In this document: positions 9,874 through 18,421 of the stretch, one piece after another | Layout of the letters: every line of letters begins with the position of its first letter | How positions within the stretch are numbered: the first letter of the stretch is position 1 | Assembly (NCBI RefSeq): GCF_000243095.1 | Contig: NZ_AHJE01000061.1 | Coordinates: 25,383-89,382 of the forward strand | DNA from: Cupriavidus basilensis OR16 | GTDB taxonomy: Bacteria > Pseudomonadota > Gammaproteobacteria > Burkholderiales > Burkholderiaceae | Reading direction: 5' to 3' | DNA: 64,000 bases | Program-made: the position numbers and the translations under genes | Notes under the pieces: generated by a model | Told to the model about the DNA's origin: nothing | The model's database searches: none | What the model saw: the letters and a program-made list of their open reading frames with translations, nothing else

Positions 9874-10878
9874 ATGTCCCAAGCCACCATGCAGGCCCTT
9901 ACAGTCGAATCCGCGGGCGCGCCGTTCACCGCCGCCCGGCTTCCCAAGCCGGTGGCCGGCCCCGGCCAGGTGCTGGTACGCATCATGGCCAGCGGCGTCA
10001 ACCCGCTCGACACCAAGATCCGCGCCGGCCAAGCTGAGCATGCCCGCCACCCCTTCCCCGCCGTGCTGGGCCTGGACCTGGCCGGCGTGGTCGAAGCCGT
10101 GGGCGCGGGTGTGACGACCTTGGCCCCCGGCGACGAAGTCTATGGCATGACCGGCGGCGTGGGCGGCCTGCAGGGCTCGCTCGCGCAGTACGCGGCGGTC
10201 GATGCCGACCTGGTCGCGCGCAAGCCTGCCGCGCTGTCGATGCGCGAAGCCGCCGCCTTGCCGCTGGTATTCATCACCGCCTGGGAAGGACTGGTCGACC
10301 GGGCGCGCGTGCAGCCCGGGCAGAAGGTGCTGGTGCATGGCGGCGCCGGCGGCGTGGGGCACATCGCGGTGCAAATCGCCCGCGCGCTCGGGGCGCAAGT
10401 GTATGCCACGGGCTCGGCCGCGCAGAAGGCGATCATCGAAGGCTATGGCGCCACCGCGATCGACCACGCGACGACATCGGTTGCGCAGTACGTCGACCAG
10501 TACGCGGGGGGCGAGGGCTTCGACGTGGTCTATGACACCGTGGGCGGCGCGGTGCTGGACCGTTCTTTTCTGGCTGCGCGCACCTATGGCGGCCATGTGG
10601 TGAGCTGCCTTGGCTGGGGCACGCACGCGCTGGCGCCGCTGTCGTTTCGCGCGGCCACGTATTCGGGCGTGTTCACGCTGATGCCGATGCTCACCGGCAA
10701 GGGCCGCGCGCACCACGGCGAGATCTTGCGCGAAGCGGCGCGTCTGGCCGATGCGGGCAAGCTCTCCGTGCGCCTCGATCCGCGGCACTTCGGACTCGAT
10801 AACGCCATCGATGCGCACCGCGCCGTCGAGACCGGCACGGCCAAGGGCAAGCTGGTGGTAGAGATCGCCAAGGACTAG
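9874..10878 (+). CDS. Zinc-independent MDR alcohol dehydrogenase / quinone oxidoreductase
   Basis: 334 residues. A medium-chain dehydrogenase/reductase of the quinone-oxidoreductase branch: N-terminal GroES-like fold with SGVNPLDTKIRAG near residue 40 and GLDLAGVVEAVG near 66, then the NADPH-binding loop VHGGAGGVGHIAVQ at about 154-168. The zinc-ligand residues of true alcohol dehydrogenases are absent. The ATG at 9874 is chosen for its GGAG ribosome site and the normal N-terminus that follows; the frame is open much further upstream through the microsatellite. Its stop overlaps that of the convergent LysR gene in the shared tetranucleotide CTAG. Confidence 0.88.
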   Translation: MSQATMQALTVESAGAPFTAARLPKPVAGPGQVLVRIMASGVNPLDTKIRAGQAEHARHPFPAVLGLDLAGVVEAVGAGVTTLAPGDEVYGMTGGVGGLQGSLAQYAAVDADLVARKPAALSMREAAALPLVFITAWEGLVDRARVQPGQKVLVHGGAGGVGHIAVQIARALGAQVYATGSAAQKAIIEGYGATAIDHATTSVAQYVDQYAGGEGFDVVYDTVGGAVLDRSFLAARTYGGHVVSCLGWGTHALAPLSFRAATYSGVFTLMPMLTGKGRAHHGEILREAARLADAGKLSVRLDPRHFGLDNAIDAHRAVETGTAKGKLVVEIAKD

Positions 10879-11741
10879 CCAGCGCGGCCCAGGCGCTCGA
10901 AGGTGGCATCCAGGAAGGCGCGCAGCCGTCCCAGGCGGCGCAGGTCGCGGTGATAGCCCACCCAGACATCGCGCCCCGGCGGCGCGTCGCCCATGTCGAT
11001 GGCCTGCAGCCCGCCCAGGCGCTCGGCCAGCACGCAGGGCAGGACAGCCAGCCCCGCGCCGGCCGCGCACAGCTTGGCCTGCGCCTCGCGGCTGTTGCTG
11101 CCGAATGCCACCTTGGCGTTAGGCAGCAGCTTGCGCATCCAGGCCACGTCCGGCAGGTCCGCGAAGCCCGCGTCCAGCGTCAGCAGCGCATGGCCTTCGC
11201 CGTCGCCCGCGCGCGGCGGCGCCACGCCGGGCGCGGCGTAGAGCGCGTAGTCCATGTGCATCAGCTTGCGCTGCACGATATCGGCCTCGTCGAACGCGCG
11301 GATGCGAAACACCAGGTCGGCCTCGCGGCGCGCCAGGCTAAACAAGCGCGCATCGGTGACCAGTTCCACGGCGACGCGCGGATGCGCGCGGATGAAGTCC
11401 GCGATCACCGGCGTCAGCATGTGCACGCCAAACCAGTCGGACGACGAGATCCGCAGCATGCCGTCCAGTTCCCGCGCCTGGCCGGAGAGCTGGCGCTCGA
11501 AGGCGATCGCAGCCTCCTCGATACGCTCCGCGTGAGCGAGCACGGCGGCGCCTTCATCGGTCAGCAAGTAGCCGTCGCTGGTGCGCTGGAACAAGGCGTG
11601 CCCAACGGCATCCTCCAGCGCCTTGAGCCTGCGCCCCATGGTCGGCTGGGTCTGCCCGATCGCGCGCGCGGCTCCGCCCAGGGTGCCGGCCCGGGCAATT
11701 GCCAGGAAGACCTTGATATCGCTCCAATCCATCCGGGGCAT
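10875..11741 (-). CDS. LysR-family transcriptional regulator
   Basis: 288 residues with the helix-turn-helix at about 18-38 (LGGAARAIGQTQPTMGRRLK) and a periplasmic-binding-like effector domain from about 95 onward. The compact length and the GRRL-type recognition helix place it in the group that often controls a neighbouring oxidoreductase. It converges on the MDR gene with stop codons overlapping by three bases. A start at MDWSD, three codons downstream, is an alternative. Target and effector are not visible. Confidence 0.88.
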   Translation of the reverse strand: MPRMDWSDIKVFLAIARAGTLGGAARAIGQTQPTMGRRLKALEDAVGHALFQRTSDGYLLTDEGAAVLAHAERIEEAAIAFERQLSGQARELDGMLRISSSDWFGVHMLTPVIADFIRAHPRVAVELVTDARLFSLARREADLVFRIRAFDEADIVQRKLMHMDYALYAAPGVAPPRAGDGEGHALLTLDAGFADLPDVAWMRKLLPNAKVAFGSNSREAQAKLCAAGAGLAVLPCVLAERLGGLQAIDMGDAPPGRDVWVGYHRDLRRLGRLRAFLDATFERLGRAG

Positions 11742-11872
11742 GTGCTGACGTTAAGTTTGGAAGGTGCCGGGCTCAGCGCGGCGAGGCAACACACAGGCGG
11801 CTGCGCGATGATGGCACGGCGGTGTGGCGGGAACAATAGCCGGCGCGCGGGCGGGCCGCCATCCCGTGAACG

Positions 11873-12088
11873 TCAAGCGGAGGACGCCTGGTCTTCCAGC
11901 ACCCAGTAGTCGGGCGCCTCCAGGCTGGGGCTGCGCAGCACCATCGTATGGCCGCACTGGCGGCAATGGTAGACATAGGCGGCGCCGTCCTGGGACTGCG
12001 CATTGGCGCGCGCGGCTTCCAGGTCCTTGTGCGGCGGCAGGTGTCCTGGCCTGCCGGCCTGGCGCTTGCATCGCTCACACGGCAACAT
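11873..12088 (-). CDS. Small zinc-ribbon protein of unknown function
   Basis: 71 residues. Two CxxC pairs, CERC near residue 4 and CRQC near 44, make a probable zinc ribbon; between them is a charged helix. No family function is known to me. The start at 12088 (MLPCERCKR) is chosen over a longer open frame because the zinc-ribbon begins there and the upstream part overlaps a promoter-like region. A TATAAT box and a 25-bp palindrome lie about 80-110 bp upstream, suggesting a regulated gene with a leader of about 95 nt. Confidence 0.6.
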   Translation of the reverse strand: MLPCERCKRQAGRPGHLPPHKDLEAARANAQSQDGAAYVYHCRQCGHTMVLRSPSLEAPDYWVLEDQASSA

Positions 12089-12168
12089 TGACTGACCTCG
12101 TCTTGATAGTTTGATAGTTTGATCGAAGGCGGGGACGCGATCCGGTGCTAATGGATGGCGGCACGCGA

Positions 12169-12193
12169 AATTTTGATGCAATGCATCAAAATT
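12169..12193. promoter_or_regulatory. Perfect 25-bp palindrome, candidate operator
   Basis: Arms AATTTTGATGCA (12169-12180) and TGCATCAAAATT (12182-12193) are exact reverse complements around one central base. The palindrome overlaps the last bases of the minus-strand -10 box at 12191-12196 and would cover the transcription start of the zinc-ribbon gene. This is the placement of a repressor site. Confidence 0.7.
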
Positions 12194-12219
12194 ATAGGCA
12201 TTCTGCGCGTCTTTGCCAG
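12191..12219 (-). promoter_or_regulatory. Candidate promoter of the zinc-ribbon gene
   Basis: TATAAT on the minus strand (12191-12196) is preceded, after a 17-bp spacer, by CTGGCA (12214-12219), four of six matches to TTGACA. Confidence 0.5.
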
Positions 12220-12690
12220 ACATATAACTGGTGACGAATCGCCTTGCAATGCAGCGAAACGATCGTCGGAGCACGCAGCAATGCCCGACTAGCGGGTAGC
12301 GAGCGCGGCCACGGTGAGGAGGTCCCGCCGCGCATCCGGATTCGCTTCAGCGCGCGCGAGGGTATCGCCCGGCAGCCGTTCCCGCGGTGGCTCGGCCAGC
12401 GGCACCGTGAGGACGGCGAACACGGAAAACGGGCACCAGAAAGACGGCCTGAAGAGACTCATTCTGCGGTTGACGATGGCGCCGGCAAGAAACGGTGAAG
12501 GCTCCACGAAGCATGGAACCGGCGTGCAGGCAGCGTGCCGGTCCGGCTTCAGGATTTTTAAGCCATTACCCATCTTAACGACCAAAACGGCAGATGGTTG
12601 AGGCTGTCATCAACTATTCATGAAACCCGTAGAGTACGGCGCGCACGCAGGACAAGATGCGTCCAGGCGACATGCAAGGTGCATCGCGGC

Positions 12691-13125
12691 CTATTGCCCC
12701 GAAGCGGCGCCGCGCGCCTTGCGCCTGGCGGGCCGGCCCGTCTTGACGGTCTCGACCTGGGCCACGACGGCCAGCAATTGCCGCTCCGGCAGCGACTCCA
12801 GCATCTTGAGCCCGGCCCGCAGCAATTCACTCTTCTTCACGTGCGCGCCGCCGTTCAGGCAGCGCCGCTTGAGCTCCGCCAGCTTGGCATAGTCCCACTC
12901 CGGCATGGTGAAGCTGTCGCGCACGACCTTGGCCTTGGCGGGCTTCTGCACCTTCTCGGCCTTCGGTGCGTTAGCCGCGGGCTTTGCCGCTTCGACCTTG
13001 GCAGCCTTGACTGCCGTCTCCGCCTTCTTCGCGCGCGTGACCGGCCGTTTCACCACGGTGGCTGCCTTCTTCTGCGCCGCAGCGGGCGCGGGCGTAAGCG
13101 TACGCCCATTTGAAGCCGTTGCCAT
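12691..13125 (-). CDS. Histone H1-like Ala/Lys-rich protein with a folded C-terminal domain
   Basis: 144 residues in two parts. Residues 1-70 are an Ala/Lys/Pro-rich, strongly basic tail (repeats such as KKAATVVKRP and KAEKVQKPAKAK) like bacterial H1 homologues. Residues 70-135 form a compact domain (MPEWDYAKLAELKRRC, VKKSELLRAGLKML) that resembles the ribbon-helix-helix-like modules found in beta-proteobacterial nucleoid proteins. A role in DNA binding is inferred. The ATG has an excellent AGGAGG site 5-6 nt upstream, so translation is probably strong. Transcribed alone. No lesion seen. Confidence 0.7.
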   Translation of the reverse strand: MATASNGRTLTPAPAAAQKKAATVVKRPVTRAKKAETAVKAAKVEAAKPAANAPKAEKVQKPAKAKVVRDSFTMPEWDYAKLAELKRRCLNGGAHVKKSELLRAGLKMLESLPERQLLAVVAQVETVKTGRPARRKARGAASGQ

Positions 13126-13344
13126 GCATCCTCCTGTTCTGATCCACTGGTATCAAAACAGTATATACCGTTTATATCGTGGATTTTTGCGGGCGTGCGA
13201 GAGCAGAGAGGCGGCAATGGGCGGCAATCGTGGCGGGGCCGGGCGGACACGGATTTCGTCAAAAAACCTGCCATCCCCGCGAAGGGAAAAGTATCGGCCG
13301 GCCCCGCCAGGATCTTAGCCGCCAGTTATTTCATTCGCGCGACG

Positions 13345-14067
13345 CTACGCGCCCGGCGCGGACTCGCTGGCGATGGCCTGCAGCGCCGCCTTGTCGGATA
13401 GCGTGAGACGGCCGTATTCCAGGCGCAGCACGCCCTGCTTCTCCCAGTCCCGGAGCTGGCGGTTGACGCTCTGGCGGGACACGCCGAGCATATGGCCCAA
13501 GTCTTCCTGGGAGAGCTTCAGCGCGGCGGGAGCGGCGGATTTCCGCACACCTGGCGTGCCCTGGCTGGACAGCGCGTGCGCATGCTCGACGGCAAGCAGG
13601 CGCCGCGCCAGCCGCACCGGGAACGGCATCAGGATCACCTCGTCGATCCACTCCAGCGCGCTGCGGTAGCGCCGGCAGATGAGTTGCGTGAACTCCATCA
13701 GCCAGCGGGGCTCGCGCGCGATGAGCGCATGGAACCTGGCGGCGGGGAGCACCAGCAGTTCGCTGGCCTCGGCGGCGCGCGTGTCGTACACGCGATGCGC
13801 GTCGATGAAGAGCGAGACCTCGCCGAACCATTGCCCGGGCTCCAGCAGGCTGACCACCGCCTCGCGCCCGTTCTGCGCGGTGCTGCTGACCTTGATGGCG
13901 CCGCGCTCGACGCAAAAAAGCGCGTCCGGGTTGGAGCCGTAGGTAAACAGCACCTCGCCCTTGGCCAGCTGCCTGCGCATGGCATGCGACCGGAGCAGGG
14001 CTTCGAGCTCGGCCGAGAACTGTCCAGCGGCGGCGTCATCTTCGTGCGGCCGCGGTTGTGTGCTCAT
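13345..14067 (-). CDS. Crp/Fnr-family transcriptional regulator
   Basis: 240 residues. The cyclic-nucleotide-binding-like beta-barrel spans about 25-135 (KGEVLFTYG near 36, GQWFGEVSLF near 78), followed by the dimerisation helix and a C-terminal HTH_Crp domain with LSQEDLGHMLGVSRQSVNRQ at about 185-205. No N-terminal or central cysteine cluster of the FNR oxygen-sensing type is present, so the effector is not oxygen via Fe-S. Ends close to but not overlapping its neighbours. Target genes unknown; the 2OG-Fe(II) oxygenase 32 bp upstream on the same strand could be co-transcribed. Confidence 0.88.
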   Translation of the reverse strand: MSTQPRPHEDDAAAGQFSAELEALLRSHAMRRQLAKGEVLFTYGSNPDALFCVERGAIKVSSTAQNGREAVVSLLEPGQWFGEVSLFIDAHRVYDTRAAEASELLVLPAARFHALIAREPRWLMEFTQLICRRYRSALEWIDEVILMPFPVRLARRLLAVEHAHALSSQGTPGVRKSAAPAALKLSQEDLGHMLGVSRQSVNRQLRDWEKQGVLRLEYGRLTLSDKAALQAIASESAPGA

Positions 14068-14098
14068 GCCATTGCCCCGGTTATGCTGGTCATGCCGC

Positions 14099-14707
14099 TC
14101 AGGCCGGATCGGTGCGGAACCAGCCGGTCAGTGCCCAGCGGGTCTTGTGGCAGGGCAATACCTCATGCGGGACCAGGTCGCTGCGAAACACCACCAGCCG
14201 CGCGCGCTGCGGCAGCACGCGGTGCAACTCGGTGGCGCCGTCGTCCTGCCCGTAGAGCGCGAGCTCGCCGCCATCTCGCTCGCACCATTCGGGATTGAGA
14301 TAGAGCACCAGCGAGATCTTGCGATGCAGGGTCGCGCGATGCTGGTCCACGTGCTTCCTGTAGGCGGTGCCGACCGGATAGTGCGAAAAGTGGAATTCCT
14401 CCCGCTTCAAGCCCAGGAAGTACCGCTCGTTCAACGCTGCGCGCAAAGCCGCCGCCCAGGCCTGGAAATCTGCCCTGGCCGCGCCGGCGGGTGCGTCATC
14501 GAGCCACAGGATCGAATCGCCGCGAATGCCCGCGTCGCGGGCGGTGGCATCGCCCCGCCCGATGCGGGCCGGGTGGAACAGGCCGGCCTCCCACGCCGCG
14601 CGGCTATCGGCATGCAGCCGCGCCGCCAGCGTGGTGTCGACGAGGTCGTCGGAGACGGCCCAGTCCTGCGCTTCCAGGGCAACAAACAAACGTTCCAGGG
14701 CTGACAT
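14099..14707 (-). CDS. 2-oxoglutarate/Fe(II)-dependent oxygenase
   Basis: 202 residues of the prolyl-4-hydroxylase-like 2OG-Fe(II) family, which couple oxidation of 2-oxoglutarate to hydroxylation of a substrate. The iron triad is visible: H119 and D121 in KHVDQH, and H181 in VPHEVLP; R190 in KTRWALTG is placed to bind 2-oxoglutarate. The strand ISLVLYLNP between them is typical. Transcribed toward the Crp/Fnr gene with a gap of 31 bp. The substrate is unknown; similar proteins act on protein prolines or small molecules. Confidence 0.85.
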   Translation of the reverse strand: MSALERLFVALEAQDWAVSDDLVDTTLAARLHADSRAAWEAGLFHPARIGRGDATARDAGIRGDSILWLDDAPAGAARADFQAWAAALRAALNERYFLGLKREEFHFSHYPVGTAYRKHVDQHRATLHRKISLVLYLNPEWCERDGGELALYGQDDGATELHRVLPQRARLVVFRSDLVPHEVLPCHKTRWALTGWFRTDPA

Positions 14708-14729
14708 GGGTGCAAGATTTGGTGCTGGG

Positions 14730-14774
14730 CAATTGTCAAAACGAAAAGGGCCACCTGGACAACAGGAGGCCCTT
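14730..14774 (-). terminator. Probable terminator of the ArsR-like gene
   Basis: Read on the minus strand, AAGGGCC (14768-14774) and GGCCCTT (14746-14752) form a 7-bp stem with a 15-base loop, followed by TTCGTTTT. It lies about 50 bp after the ArsR-like stop. Confidence 0.6.
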
Positions 14775-14821
14775 GGCGCGCGGGCGCACAGTTTAACAGC
14801 CGGGCGGGCAGCCCTGCCGGC

Positions 14822-15106
14822 CTACAACCCGCTGCTGTCCAGGTACTCCAGCGCAATGCTCACCGCGCGGCGGGCCTTGAGCACATAGATCACCTGCCGG
14901 TCGCGCACGACCAGGGTCAGCAAATCGGCCTGCATCAGTTCGTTGAAATGGTGGCTGGCGCGCGGCAGGCTCAGCCCGGCGACGCCGGCCAGGTCGAACG
15001 CCGGCATGCCGGCTTCGCCCGCTTCCAGCAGCGCGCGGCAGATGGCGGCGCGCGCTGGCACTGTCAGCAGCGCGTACGTCAGTGTGCTTTCTTGATCGGT
15101 CTCCAT
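14822..15106 (-). CDS. ArsR-family winged-helix regulator
   Basis: 94 residues beginning METDQESTLTYALL. The winged helix-turn-helix lies at about 30-75, with recognition helix LSLPRASHHFNELMQADLL followed by a beta-wing (LVVRDRQVIYVL). The GLSLPRASHHFN pattern matches the ArsR fold. No CxC metal site is visible in helix 3, so it probably does not sense arsenite or similar thiophilic metals in the classical way. The start at 15106 is chosen by family length and a GGAAAG site upstream. It stands alone, with an outward-facing 590-bp gap to the RND operon. Confidence 0.75.
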   Translation of the reverse strand: METDQESTLTYALLTVPARAAICRALLEAGEAGMPAFDLAGVAGLSLPRASHHFNELMQADLLTLVVRDRQVIYVLKARRAVSIALEYLDSSGL

Positions 15107-15698
15107 GGCCACGCTTTCCCGCTTGTCGTCCAGATGTCGTGTCGTTATATATGCGTCGGCTGGCCGTACGGATTGCCGCAGCCCTCCCGCCGCGACCGCC
15201 TGACACCTACTTTCTACGCGGCAGGCGCAGCGAATGCAACCCGCCGGGGCTCGCTGGCGCACAATTACACAAGATTACAACAGGGTGCGGGGACCCGCCC
15301 TTGGCTGCACGCGCGGTGCCGGGGCGTCCCCTGCGGCGCAGGCGCTCGCTAGCCCTTCGCCGCGCCGCACAACCCGGCATCCACCGCAGCAAGATTCCGT
15401 GACAGGCACGCGCGCCCGCCGCGTGCCGCATGCGTGGATGTATTTCGCGCTTCACTTGCCGGCGCGACCCGTGGCGCCGCTCCGCACATCGGCGTAAGCC
15501 GGTGAAATATTCGGTAATGCGCAGCGCGTTCCACACATTCCCGCGCCGCACTATCCTTGCCATATGACCAGCCTGCGCTACGCCGCGCCGGCGGTGGACA
15601 TACGCGCGCAAACCAAGCCGCCAGCCCGGGCAGGAAACGACAACCATCAGCATCGCTTCACGAAAGTCCGTCATGACTATCGCTTGCATCCCGCATTC
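15107..15698. other. Intergenic region upstream of the RND operon
   Basis: 590 bp with GC-rich sequence and no recognisable gene. Open frames on the plus strand run into the outer-membrane gene but lack ribosome sites. I do not see a clear promoter box. Confidence 0.5.
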
Positions 15699-17132
15699 AT
15701 GAACGCCGCGCGCTTGCTCTCGCCGCGCCTGTTCTGCATCGTCCTGGCGTCTGCCTGGATGGGCGGCTGCGCAGTCGGGCCGGACTACCAGCGCCCCCCG
15801 GTCGAGACCCCCGCCACATATCGCGAAGCCGTGCCGGACGATCACCAATGGAAGGTCGCCGAGCCCCGCCCGGTGGACTTGACCCAGGCGTGGTGGGCGG
15901 GCTTTGACGATGCCCGCCTGAATGATCTGGTGGTGCAGGCCAACGCGGCCAACCAGAGCCTGCGCCAGGCCGAGGCCCAGTACCGCCAATCCCGCGCGCT
16001 GGCGCAGGCGGCGCGCTCCGCCTTGTTTCCCACGCTCGGCGCCGGCGTGGCGGTGGGACGCGCGCGTACCAACGCGCTGGGCATCCAGACGGTGTCCAAC
16101 ACCCACTCGGCCAACCTCGATGCCAGCTGGGAAATCGACCTGTGGGGCCAGGTGCGGCGCAGCATCGAAGCGGCTCGCGACAACGCGCAGGCCAGCGCCG
16201 CCGACCTCGCCGCCGCGCGCCTGACGATCCAGGGCGAGCTGGTGCAGGACTATATCCAGTTGCGCGTCACCGATGTGCTCAAGACGCTCTATGCGCGCAC
16301 GCTGGCCGCCTACGAGGACTCCCTCAAGCTGACCCAGAGCCAGTTCCGCGCAGGCGTGGCCACTGCGGGCGACGTGGCGCTGGCGCAGGTCACGCTGAAC
16401 TCGGCGCAAGCGCAGGCAATCGACCTGGACGTGCAGCGCAACCAGCTCGAGCATGCCATCGCCGTGCTGCTGGGGCGCGCCCCCGCCGAGTTCACGCTGG
16501 CGCCCGAGGCGTTCACGATGCGCCCGCTGGCGGTGCCGCCGGGGCTGCCCTCGGCACTGCTGGAACGCCGCCCCGACATCTCGGCGGCCGAGCGCCGCAT
16601 GGCGGCGGCCAATGCCAATATCGGCGTGGCGCGCGCCGCATACTTTCCCTCGCTGGTGCTCTCGGCGGTGGGCGGCGCCAGCAGCGGCAGCCTGGCCAAC
16701 TGGTTCGGGCCGCCAGGCCGGGTGTGGTCACTGGGTGCGGCGCTGGCCGGGACCATCTTCGACGGTGGGCTGCGCAACGCGCAGAACGACCAGGCCGTGG
16801 CGGCCTACGACGGGGCTGTCGCGGCGTACCGGCAAACCGTGCTAAGCGGCATGCAAGAGGTGGAAGACAGCCTCTCGGCGCTGCGCGTGCTCGACCAGGA
16901 AGTGGCGGTGCAGGACCATGCGGTAGATGCCGCCCGCGTGGCGGAACGCGTGAGCCTGGCGCAATACCGTGCCGGCACCGCTTCCTACCTCGGGGTGGTA
17001 ACGGCACAGGCCCTTTCCTTGTCTAACGAACGGACCGCGATCCAGTTGCGTGGCCGGGAGCTTGCAGCCAGCGTGGCGCTGGTCAAGGCGATCGGCGGCG
17101 GCTGGCAAAGCGATGCGCTGGCGCAACCCTGA
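15699..17132 (+). CDS. RND efflux outer-membrane lipoprotein (NodT/OprM type)
   Basis: 477 residues. A TolC-like outer-membrane channel of the NodT family, the exit duct of a tripartite pump. The signal peptide ends in a lipobox (WMGGC, Cys about residue 21), then CAVGPDYQRPPV, the standard start of mature NodT lipoproteins. Two OEP repeats follow (about 70-260 and 290-465), with ERRPDI SAAERR near the repeat junction. The ATG at 15699 is chosen because the lipoprotein signal starts there, though the frame is open upstream and no strong ribosome site is seen. First gene of an operon with the adaptor and transporter. Confidence 0.9.
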   Translation: MNAARLLSPRLFCIVLASAWMGGCAVGPDYQRPPVETPATYREAVPDDHQWKVAEPRPVDLTQAWWAGFDDARLNDLVVQANAANQSLRQAEAQYRQSRALAQAARSALFPTLGAGVAVGRARTNALGIQTVSNTHSANLDASWEIDLWGQVRRSIEAARDNAQASAADLAAARLTIQGELVQDYIQLRVTDVLKTLYARTLAAYEDSLKLTQSQFRAGVATAGDVALAQVTLNSAQAQAIDLDVQRNQLEHAIAVLLGRAPAEFTLAPEAFTMRPLAVPPGLPSALLERRPDISAAERRMAAANANIGVARAAYFPSLVLSAVGGASSGSLANWFGPPGRVWSLGAALAGTIFDGGLRNAQNDQAVAAYDGAVAAYRQTVLSGMQEVEDSLSALRVLDQEVAVQDHAVDAARVAERVSLAQYRAGTASYLGVVTAQALSLSNERTAIQLRGRELAASVALVKAIGGGWQSDALAQP

Positions 17133-17188
17133 GCCGACGACCCCCTGATCCTCCTATCTACATCGGCAGACCACTTCCAAGGCAATCC

Positions 17189-18421
17189 ATGGCGTCCCAG
17201 TCCTCCCGCCGCAATCCTGTCCTGATCGGCCTGGCCGTGCTCGTGCTGGCGGCCGTGGTGTGGTTCGCCATCGGCCCGCTCAAGCGCATGGTGGCGCCGC
17301 GCAGCGCAGCGCCGCCGGCGCCGGCGGTCTCCGTGACCAGCGCGCAGGTGAAACGCGAGGACGTGCCGATCGGCCTGGCTGGCGTCGGCACGGTGCAGGC
17401 GATGGCCACGGTAACGGTCAAGCCGCGCGTGGATGGCCAGCTCGACCGCGTCGGCTTTGTCGAAGGCCAGGACGTCAAGGCCGGGCAATTGCTGGCGCAG
17501 ATCGACCCGCGCACGTTCCAGGCGCAACTGCAGCAAGCCATGGCGCAAAAATCGCGCGACGAAGCACAGCTAGCCAACGCGCGCCTTGACCTGCAGCGTT
17601 ACGAGGGCCTCATCAAGGAAAACGCCACTACACAGCAAACGCTGGATACCCAGCGCGCGCAGGTGGCGCAGCTGGCCGCGGCGGTGAAGACCGATGAAGC
17701 CCTGGTCAACGTCGCCCGCGTGCAGCTCGACTACACCACCATCACTGCGCCGCTGTCCGGGCGCGTTGGCGCGCGCCTGGTGGATCCGGGCAACATCGTC
17801 CACGCCGCCGACGCCAACGGCCTGGTGGTGATCCGCCAGGTCGACCCGATCGACGTGGTGTTCACGCTGCCCGACGGCGAATTCCAGCGCATCAACCGGG
17901 CCATCCAGGCCAGCGGCACCCCGCTCGCGGTCGAGGCCAGCGAGCGCGCCAGCGGCCAGTTGCTGGGACAAGGCAAGCTGATCCTGCTCAACAACACCAT
18001 CGACACCACCTCCGGCACCATCCAGCTGAAAGGGCGCTTTCCCAATCCCTCGCATACGCTGTGGCCAGGCCAGTACGTCAATGCGCGGCTGGTGCTCGGC
18101 GCGCGCGACCAGGCGCTGACCATCCCCGCCGCCGCCGTGCAACGCGGCCAGACCGGCACCTATGTCTATGTGGTGCAGGCGGACCATACGGTTGCGTCCC
18201 GGCCGATCGAGGTGGCGGAAATCCAGGACGCCAAGGCCGTCGTGGCCAAGGGGCTTGCGGCCAACGAGCGGGTAGTGGTGGACGGGCAATACAAACTCAA
18301 GCCCGGCACCCGCGTGAACGAGACGACCGCAACCACCACCGTGGCGGATGCCGGTGCCGCGCACGCTTCCGCGCCGGCCGCCGGCGCTCCGGCACCCCGC
18401 GCCGGGAACGCACGGCCATGA
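17189..18421 (+). CDS. RND efflux periplasmic adaptor (membrane fusion protein)
   Basis: 410 residues. N-terminal anchor helix at about 8-28, then the barrel-sandwich lipoyl halves (VKPRVDGQLDRVGFVEGQDV near 75), an alpha-hairpin (about 110-170), the second lipoyl half (TITAPLSGRVGARLVDPGN near 185), the beta-barrel and a membrane-proximal domain. An Ala/Pro-rich tail ends the protein. This is the MdtA-like group, which docks the RND pump to the outer-membrane channel. It lies 56 nt after the channel gene and overlaps the transporter start (ATGA), so the two are translationally coupled. Confidence 0.92.
   Translation: MASQSSRRNPVLIGLAVLVLAAVVWFAIGPLKRMVAPRSAAPPAPAVSVTSAQVKREDVPIGLAGVGTVQAMATVTVKPRVDGQLDRVGFVEGQDVKAGQLLAQIDPRTFQAQLQQAMAQKSRDEAQLANARLDLQRYEGLIKENATTQQTLDTQRAQVAQLAAAVKTDEALVNVARVQLDYTTITAPLSGRVGARLVDPGNIVHAADANGLVVIRQVDPIDVVFTLPDGEFQRINRAIQASGTPLAVEASERASGQLLGQGKLILLNNTIDTTSGTIQLKGRFPNPSHTLWPGQYVNARLVLGARDQALTIPAAAVQRGQTGTYVYVVQADHTVASRPIEVAEIQDAKAVVAKGLAANERVVVDGQYKLKPGTRVNETTATTTVADAGAAHASAPAAGAPAPRAGNARP

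Larger units (their letters stand above)
12089..12690. other. Intergenic region with palindromic operator; remainder blank
   Basis: The first 110 bp carry the promoter and palindrome described separately, plus a short tandem TTGATAGT repeat at about 12103-12120. From 12220 to 12690 I see no convincing gene; open frames on both strands lack ribosome sites and family motifs. Confidence 0.5.
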
